Source: an uncultured Eubacteriales bacterium (GTDB taxonomy: Bacteria; Bacillota_A; Clostridia; Lachnospirales; Lachnospiraceae). From it: DNA of 18,933 bases. How positions within the stretch are numbered: the first letter of the stretch is position 1; every line of letters begins with the position of its first letter. The stretch is from the NCBI GenBank assembly GCA_900321365.1, contig ONVT01000105.1:1-18933 (forward strand), read 5' to 3'. A program made the translations under genes and the position numbers. Below the pieces are notes generated by a model that did no database searches, had not been told where the DNA came from, and worked only from the letters and a program-made list of their open reading frames with translations. Shown in pieces: positions 14,434 to 18,933 of this stretch.

Positions 14434-14882
14434 CCGGACAACACATGCTCAACATCGGCGGACTGCACGAGGGCGTCGTCCTCGACCACATTCCCGCCGG
14501 AAAAGCCATGGACATCTACAAAAGACTGAAACTCGACAAGCTGGACTGCCAGGTTGCCATGATCATGCACGCGCGCTCCAGCAAGATGGGCCAGAAAGAC
14601 ATCATCAAGGTCGAAGCCCCTCTCGAGCAGCTCAACCTCGACGCGCTCGGTTTTATCGATCATACCATCACGGTGAATATCATCCAGGACGCGCAGATCG
14701 TGGAAAAGCGTAAACTCCGTCTTCCCCTGAAGCTGATCAACGTCATCCACTGCAAGAATCCCCGCTGCATCACCTCGATCGAGCAGGGTCTCGACCATGT
14801 CTTCTACCTTGCGGATGAAGACCGGGAGATCTACCGCTGCATCTACTGTGAGGAGAAATACCACAGCGCAATAAAGCACTGA
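14430..14882 (+). CDS. pyrI: Aspartate carbamoyltransferase regulatory chain
   Basis: The 150-residue regulatory subunit binds nucleotide effectors in its N-terminal domain and docks to PyrB through a zinc domain. The opening '[20 protein letters not shown]' is the conserved allosteric-site stretch. The zinc ligands are four cysteines in C-x4-C (108 and 113) and C-x2-C (137 and 140), all present. Its presence implies feedback control of the PyrB holoenzyme, in contrast to PyrB-only Bacillus. It starts within the last codons of pyrB and ends 17 nt before a strong bidirectional terminator. Confidence 0.97.
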   Translation: MTGQHMLNIGGLHEGVVLDHIPAGKAMDIYKRLKLDKLDCQVAMIMHARSSKMGQKDIIKVEAPLEQLNLDALGFIDHTITVNIIQDAQIVEKRKLRLPLKLINVIHCKNPRCITSIEQGLDHVFYLADEDREIYRCIYCEEKYHSAIKH

Positions 14883-14899
14883 GGATTGATGCACAAGAA

Positions 14900-14932
14900 A
14901 AACGGTATAGCCGGACACCAGCTATACCGTTT
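14900..14932. terminator. Bidirectional rho-independent terminator between pyrI and livF
   Basis: AAACGGTATAGC (14900-14911) pairs perfectly with GCTATACCGTTT (14921-14932) around a 9-nt loop. On the plus strand a T-rich run (TGTTTTATATTTT) follows, and on the minus strand the exit sequence is TTTCTTG. It therefore closes pyrBI and the convergent liv operon together. Confidence 0.9.
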
Positions 14933-14942
14933 GTTTTATATT

Positions 14943-15665
14943 TTACGCCGCTCCGCCCAGGTAAGCCTGCTTCACCTTCGGGTCGTTCGCCAGATCGGAA
15001 GCCATCCCCTCCATCGTGATGTTCCCCGTCTCTATGACATATCCTCTGTTGGCGATATTCAGCGCCATCTTCGCATTCTGCTCCACCAGGAGCACCGTGA
15101 CACCATTTTCATTGACGCGCACTATTGTGCGGAAGATCTCCTTCACCAGCAGCGGGCTCAGGCCCATCGAAGGCTCATCCAGAAGCAGCATCTTCGGCTT
15201 CGACATCAGCGCCCTGCCCATCGCAAGCATCTGCTGCTCTCCGCCCGAGAGCGTGCCGGCCAGCTGGTTCTTCCGCTCCCTCAGCCTGGGCAGCATGTCG
15301 AAGACCATCTCAAAGTCCTCCTGCACAGCAGCCTTCGAATCCTTCCTGGAAAAAGCGCCAAGCTCCAGATTCTCATGGACCGTAAGTCCCGCGAACACGC
15401 GCCTGCCCTCCGGGCACTGCGCCAGCCCCAGCGTCACGATCTTGTAGGCGTCCATCTTCGAGATCAGCTTCCCGTCATAGGTGATAGAACCGCTGCGCGA
15501 CTTCAGGAGACCGGAGATCGTGTGCATCGTCGTGGTCTTCCCCGCGCCGTTCGCGCCGATCATCGTCACGATCTCCCCCTCATTCACATGGAGGGACAGA
15601 TTCTTGATCGCGTGAATCGATCCATAGTAAACATTCAGATTCTCAACCCTCAGAAGTTCACCCAT
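14943..15665 (-). CDS. livF: Branched-chain amino acid ABC transporter ATPase LivF
   Basis: A 240-residue ATPase of the liv/HAAT importer. It has Walker A G-A-N-G-A-G-K-T-T (about 38-46), the signature L-S-G-G-E-Q-Q (about 139-145), Walker B 'MLLLDEPS' (about 159-166), and 'LLVEQNA', where glutamine replaces the usual H-loop histidine as is normal for LivF. The C-terminal 'VKQAYLGG' is typical too. The ATG overlaps the livG stop by one base (TGATG), with GGAGGTGA upstream, so it is translationally coupled to livG. It is the last gene of the operon before the bidirectional terminator. LivF and LivG are expected to form the ATPase heterodimer. Confidence 0.95.
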   Translation of the reverse strand: MGELLRVENLNVYYGSIHAIKNLSLHVNEGEIVTMIGANGAGKTTTMHTISGLLKSRSGSITYDGKLISKMDAYKIVTLGLAQCPEGRRVFAGLTVHENLELGAFSRKDSKAAVQEDFEMVFDMLPRLRERKNQLAGTLSGGEQQMLAMGRALMSKPKMLLLDEPSMGLSPLLVKEIFRTIVRVNENGVTVLLVEQNAKMALNIANRGYVIETGNITMEGMASDLANDPKVKQAYLGGAA

Positions 15666-16432
15666 CAGTCGTCGTCACCTCCCAGATACGCAGCGATGAC
15701 ACGCGGATCATTGCTGACCGATTCCGGATCACCATGCGCGATGATCCTGCCGTACTCAAGAACCGTTATCTCCTCACAGATTCCCATGACAAACTTCATA
15801 TCATGTTCGATCAGGAGAATCGCGATTCCGAAATCATCCCTGACCTTCCTCACCGTTTCCCTGAGTTCAAGCGTCTCATTCGGGTTCATGCCGGCGGCAG
15901 GCTCGTCGAGGAGCAGAAGCTTCGGCTCCGAGGCAAGCGCCCTGCAGATCTCAAGCTTTCTCTGCTCACCGTAGGGAAGCTGCGATGCCACGTAGTCCGC
16001 CTTGTCCGCGATTCCGAAGACATCCAGAAGCTCATGAGCCCTGCGGTTCATCTCCCTCTCCTTCTCACGGAACACCCTGTCGCGTAAAACACCGTGCCAC
16101 ATATTATAGGAAACCCTGTTGTGCATGCCGACCTTCACGTTGTCCAGAACGGACATCTTCGAGAAAAGCCGGATATTCTGAAATGTCCTCGCGACCCCGG
16201 CCTTGGAGATATACTCCGGACTCTTCCCGGTGATATCCACGCCGTCGAGCGTGATGTTTCCCTCACTGGGCACATACATCCCGGTCAGCATGTTGAACGC
16301 GGTGGTCTTGCCCGCCCCGTTCGGTCCGATCAGTCCGTACAGATGCCCCGTATCCACCGACAGCTCGAAGCCGGAGACCGCCTGCAGTCCGCCGAAGGAG
16401 ATGCCGAGATTCGTCACTTCCAGAAGTGCCAT
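15665..16432 (-). CDS. livG: Branched-chain amino acid ABC transporter ATPase LivG
   Basis: A 255-residue ATPase partner of LivF. It has Walker A G-P-N-G-A-G-K-T-T near residue 36, Q-loop 'RTFQNIRLF', a variant signature 'LPYGEQRK' that is usual for LivG, Walker B 'LLLLDEPAAGMN', and the H-loop histidine in 'LLIEHDM'. I use the ATG at 16432, nine bases after GGAGG. The ATG at 16441 directly abuts that site and is an unlikely start. With this start the gene begins just after the livM stop codon. The C-terminal 'IAAYLGG' is shared with LivF. The specific amino acid transported cannot be read from the ATPases. Confidence 0.95.
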   Translation of the reverse strand: MALLEVTNLGISFGGLQAVSGFELSVDTGHLYGLIGPNGAGKTTAFNMLTGMYVPSEGNITLDGVDITGKSPEYISKAGVARTFQNIRLFSKMSVLDNVKVGMHNRVSYNMWHGVLRDRVFREKEREMNRRAHELLDVFGIADKADYVASQLPYGEQRKLEICRALASEPKLLLLDEPAAGMNPNETLELRETVRKVRDDFGIAILLIEHDMKFVMGICEEITVLEYGRIIAHGDPESVSNDPRVIAAYLGGDDD

Positions 16433-16433
16433 A

Positions 16434-17579
16434 TCACTCATCCTCCTTTCCCTGCTTCACCTGCTCAAAGTAGCTTCCGTCCGCCTTCTCCACCGTCTCC
16501 TCCTGATCCGGCGCCGTTCCCTTCCCGGTAATCTTTGCCACAAATCTCTGCCGAAGCTGAACAAAGGCGGGAGCCTGGTTGAACAGCATGATCAGGATCA
16601 GCAGGATCGAGTAGACGAACATGCGGTACTGGCTGAAATTCCGAAGGAGCTCCGGAAGGAGCGTCAGGAGCGCTGCAGCGATGATGGATCCAGGTATATT
16701 TGCCATGCCTCCGAGCACAACCATGACCAGGACATTGATGGACAGGTTATAGTCATACTTCTTGAAATCCAGCGTGGACAGATTGAGTACATAGATCACG
16801 CCTGCAAGTCCGGCGAAAACCGCGCTGGAGATAAATGCCATCAGCTTATACCTGGTCAGGTTGATACCGATGGACTTCGCGGCAATCTCATCGTCCCTGA
16901 TCGCGGTGATCGCCCGCCCTGCCCTCGAATTCATCAGGTTCAGGACAAACGCGACTGTCAGGAGCAGCAGCACGATGCCCACCGTGAAACTGATCATCAT
17001 GTTCGAAGAGATCTTATTGATTCCCGAGATCGGCTGCGCACCCTTGATCAGAGCCTTCGCGCCTGGCTCCAGCCGGAAGGATCCCTGGTCAAGTGAAAGA
17101 TGGATTCCATTCGAGTCCACACCAAGATAAGTGGTGCTGAGCACATTTTTCAGAATCTGGCAGAAAGCCAGCGTGACGATCGCCAGATAGTCGCCCGAAA
17201 ACCTCAGCACCGGGACACCGACGATGACGCCGAACAATCCCGCCGCCGCAGCGCCGATGATCAGCGTGATGATCACACGGGGCACCTGCGGCATGTTCAG
17301 ACCCGCTCCGTTATAGAACACTACACCCGCCGTCGCCCCGGCGAGCATGAATGCGGCATGCCCAAGGGACAGCTCTCCCAGGTATCCGACGACAAGATTC
17401 AGTGACACCGCCATGATCGCGTAGGCACAGATCGGGATCAGCAGTCCGAGCATCTTGCTCGAAAGCATGTTCAGGTTTCCCAGGATCTCGATCACAACCC
17501 AGAATCCAAGGATCAGCGCAAAGGAAAATATGTATGTTCCTCTCGCTTTGTTTCGTTTTTTTCCGTTTCTTTTCGCCAT
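16434..17579 (-). CDS. livM: Branched-chain amino acid ABC transporter permease LivM
   Basis: Integral membrane permease of 381 residues with about nine hydrophobic segments and a very basic cytoplasmic N-terminus (MAKRNGKKRNKARG). The family motif 'SLNLVVGYLGELSLGHAAF' is at 59-77, and 'FSGDYLAIVTLAF' follows in the middle region. A charged 40-residue cytoplasmic tail ends the protein. The ATG at 17579 has GAGGT at 7-nt spacing; the reading frame is open to a GTG at 17588, but that would place the ribosome binding site over the start. It begins 10 nt after the livH stop. LivH and LivM form the membrane heterodimer of the importer. Confidence 0.94.
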   Translation of the reverse strand: MAKRNGKKRNKARGTYIFSFALILGFWVVIEILGNLNMLSSKMLGLLIPICAYAIMAVSLNLVVGYLGELSLGHAAFMLAGATAGVVFYNGAGLNMPQVPRVIITLIIGAAAAGLFGVIVGVPVLRFSGDYLAIVTLAFCQILKNVLSTTYLGVDSNGIHLSLDQGSFRLEPGAKALIKGAQPISGINKISSNMMISFTVGIVLLLLTVAFVLNLMNSRAGRAITAIRDDEIAAKSIGINLTRYKLMAFISSAVFAGLAGVIYVLNLSTLDFKKYDYNLSINVLVMVVLGGMANIPGSIIAAALLTLLPELLRNFSQYRMFVYSILLILIMLFNQAPAFVQLRQRFVAKITGKGTAPDQEETVEKADGSYFEQVKQGKEDE

Positions 17580-17589
17580 ACGTCCCACC

Positions 17590-18471
17590 TCACACTTTCA
17601 CTGCCGTCTTCTTGCCTAAGAGGCCTGTCGGCTTCACGAGCAGGACGATGATCAGTACCAGGAATACGATCGCGTCGGAAAGCTGCGTGGAGATGTATGC
17701 CTTGGACAGATTCTCAATGATACCAAGGAGTACGCCGCCCAGGAAAGCTCCGGGGATGGAGCCGATCCCGCCGAACACCGCCGCGACAAACGCCTTGATG
17801 CCGGGCATGGCTCCGGTCGTCGGAACCAGGGTCGGATAGGAACTCAGAAGCAGGGCGCCGGCGACTGCCGCAAGGGCAGAACCGATGGCAAATGTCAGGG
17901 AGATGATCCCGTTGACATTGATTCCCATCAGCTGGGCTGCGCCGCGGTCCTCAGACACCGCTTTCATCGCGTGGCCGATCCGGGTCTTGTTGACGAACCA
18001 CAGCAGGATGATCATGATAATCACGCTCACCAGAATCGTGATGATCGTCTCTGCAGGAATGCTGAGACGTCCGCCCGCAATGCTGACCGGATCCAGGGAT
18101 ATGATCGAAGTGAACGACTTCGGGTCAGATTTCCACATAAGCATCGCAATGTTCTGAAGAAAGAAGCTGACGCCGATCGCCGTGATCAGAACCGCTAAAG
18201 ACGGCGCTCCGCGCAGCGGACGGTAGGCAACCCTCTCGATTGTCACACCGAGCAGGGTGCAGACAGCCATGGCGCACAGAACCGCCAGAAACGGGTTCCA
18301 TCCATTCGAACAGAACGTGAAATATACGATATATCCGCCTATCATGATGACATCACCATGCGCGAAATTCAGCATCTTGGCGATACCGTAGACCATCGTA
18401 TAGCCAAGGGCGATCAGGGCATAGACAGATCCCAGCGAGATTCCGCTGATTAGATAGCCCAGAAACTGCAT
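17590..18471 (-). CDS. livH: Branched-chain amino acid ABC transporter permease LivH
   Basis: Integral membrane permease of 293 residues, largely hydrophobic, with about eight membrane segments. The N-terminal 'GSVYALIALGYTMVYGIAKM' and 'LNFAHGD' (34-40) are hallmark LivH sequence, and 'VFGGIGSIPGAFLGG' occurs near residue 234. I start it at the ATG at 18471, 7 nt after GGAGG; the longer frame from an ATG at 18492 would contain that site. It is the second gene of the operon, separated from the binding protein by about 120 bp carrying several hairpins. This separation, and a tight 10-nt junction to livM, suggests the permeases are expressed as a block below the level of the binding protein. 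Confidence 0.94.
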   Translation of the reverse strand: MQFLGYLISGISLGSVYALIALGYTMVYGIAKMLNFAHGDVIMIGGYIVYFTFCSNGWNPFLAVLCAMAVCTLLGVTIERVAYRPLRGAPSLAVLITAIGVSFFLQNIAMLMWKSDPKSFTSIISLDPVSIAGGRLSIPAETIITILVSVIIMIILLWFVNKTRIGHAMKAVSEDRGAAQLMGINVNGIISLTFAIGSALAAVAGALLLSSYPTLVPTTGAMPGIKAFVAAVFGGIGSIPGAFLGGVLLGIIENLSKAYISTQLSDAIVFLVLIIVLLVKPTGLLGKKTAVKV

Positions 18472-18475
18472 ACTC

Positions 18476-18483
18476 TCTCCTCC
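18476..18483 (-). promoter_or_regulatory. Ribosome binding site fixing the livH start
   Basis: The minus strand reads GGAGGAGA followed by GT and ATG at 18471. It is the best Shine-Dalgarno match near the gene and lies inside the longer alternative frame, so the inner ATG is preferred. Confidence 0.7.
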
Positions 18484-18494
18484 ACACACCATAC

Positions 18495-18521
18495 AAAGGG
18501 GCTGACGAACGCAGCCCCTTT
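18495..18521 (-). terminator. Strong hairpin between the binding-protein gene and livH (probable leaky terminator or mRNA stabiliser)
   Basis: AAAGGGGCTG (18495-18504) and CAGCCCCTTT (18512-18521) form a perfect 10-bp stem with a 7-nt loop. On the minus strand only TTTGTAT follows, a poor U-tract. It ends about 11 nt before the livH ribosome binding site. The placement is typical of elements that protect or partly terminate a binding-protein message while letting some transcription reach the permease genes. Confidence 0.6.
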
Positions 18522-18525
18522 GCCA

Positions 18526-18563
18526 CGGTGTTTCTCACCGCATCCACTTCCGGCGTACGCCGG
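18526..18563 (-). other. Two further hairpins downstream of the binding-protein gene
   Basis: CGGTG (18526-18530) pairs with CACCG (18536-18540) around a 5-nt loop, and CCGGCGTACGCCGG (18550-18563) is a perfect 14-bp palindrome. With the larger hairpin at 18495-18521 they form three consecutive structures in the 3' region of the binding-protein message. No promoter boxes were recognised between them. Confidence 0.4.
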
Positions 18564-18590
18564 CTATGGAATAGAAACAATCACTTTTCT

Positions 18591-18933
18591 TCAGTCAAGG
18601 CTGACATACTCACCGTTCTCGATGATCATGCCGCGCGGAGCCTTGGAGACAGCGCCGCTCGCATCCCATGTCATGCCTTCGCCGGTCAGTCCGTCATAGG
18701 AGAATTCTCCGCCCGTAAGGACAGCCTTGACAGCCTCGCAAACCTCGGAAGCATCCATGTCGGAGGTCACTCCCGCTTCCTCGCAGGCAGCGTACAGGAC
18801 CTTGACAACATCATAGCCGTCAGCAGCGAACTGGTTCGGAACATCACCGCCGGTCTTCTCCGCGTACTTCGCGACGAAATCCTTCGTCATGTCATCATCC
18901 GCATCCGCAACGAACGGAGTCAGGAGCATGACA
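18591..18933 (-). CDS. Branched-chain amino acid ABC transporter substrate-binding protein, C-terminal part (runs off the window)
   Basis: About 114 codons of the C-terminus of a periplasmic-binding-fold protein; the N-terminus, with any lipoprotein signal, lies beyond the right edge. 'FVAKYAEKTGGDVPNQFAAD' followed by 'GYDVVKVLYAACEEAG', and 'EFSYDGLTGEGMTWDASGAV' near the end, fit LivJ/LivK-type leucine/isoleucine/valine-binding proteins (family 6 binding proteins). In Gram-positive bacteria such a protein would be a lipoprotein on the outer face of the membrane. It is the first gene of the liv operon visible here. The ligand cannot be assigned, because the binding residues are mostly in the missing part. 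Confidence 0.88.
   Translation of the reverse strand, partial: VMLLTPFVADADDDMTKDFVAKYAEKTGGDVPNQFAADGYDVVKVLYAACEEAGVTSDMDASEVCEAVKAVLTGGEFSYDGLTGEGMTWDASGAVSKAPRGMIIENGEYVSLD

Noticed and set aside
14943..15665. Missing H-loop histidine in LivF as evidence of a degenerate ATPase
   Set aside because: Glutamine in 'VEQNA' is the normal state for LivF proteins, so it is not a defect.
14886..15974. A 362-codon open frame on the plus strand across livF and livG
   Set aside because: It starts in the terminator region and runs antisense to two intact ATPase genes. Composition is typical of a shadow frame.

Overview
The window looks like chromosomal housekeeping DNA from a GC-rich member of the Bacillota, most likely a Lachnospiraceae-like clostridium. 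The main evidence is a PolC-type replicative polymerase, the MEP-pathway enzyme IspG, a PyrB/PyrI aspartate carbamoyltransferase pair of the kind found in Clostridia, and strong AGGAGG-type ribosome binding sites before most genes. The species cannot be named from the sequence. No rRNA, tRNA, CRISPR array, prophage or intact insertion sequence was found.

Region 1 (1-13270, all on the minus strand). Read in transcription order, this holds a HicB-like orphan protein, an AroQ-type chorismate mutase, a DUF815 AAA ATPase, a Ppx/GppA-family protein, polyphosphate kinase, IspG, PolC, a YqeG-family phosphatase, shikimate kinase and the first 27 codons of elongation factor P. Gaps run from 2 to about 130 bp, so the run is probably several overlapping transcription units. 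EF-P appears to have its own promoter. Two genes serve the shikimate/chorismate pathway (aroK and chorismate mutase) and two belong to polyphosphate metabolism (ppk and the ppx homologue).

Region 2 (13271-14882). This is a divergent intergenic region followed by pyrB-pyrI on the plus strand, which overlap by 4 nt. The intergenic region carries a 53-bp element with 15-bp terminal inverted repeats and exactly abutting 8-bp direct repeats, the footprint of a very small transposable element. A 14/15 match to one of its ends overlaps the aroK stop codon about 13 kb away.

Region 3 (14900-18933, minus strand). A bidirectional terminator separates pyrI from a branched-chain amino acid ABC transporter operon. 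In transcription order this is the substrate-binding protein (C-terminal part only), livH, livM, livG and livF. A strong hairpin without a good U-tract and two smaller hairpins lie between the binding protein and livH, a layout that would let the binding protein be made in excess of the membrane complex.

I did not find a convincing undescribed multi-gene system. The best leads are the 53-bp element and its dispersed half-copy, a Ppx-family protein that has lost both canonical nucleotide/metal-site aspartates and the HD aspartate while sitting next to a PPK with a repeat-built Lys/Ala/Glu tail, and an Asp-for-Glu change in the proofreading motif of PolC. Several start codons were moved inward from the longest open frame because a good Shine-Dalgarno sequence lies inside the longer version.
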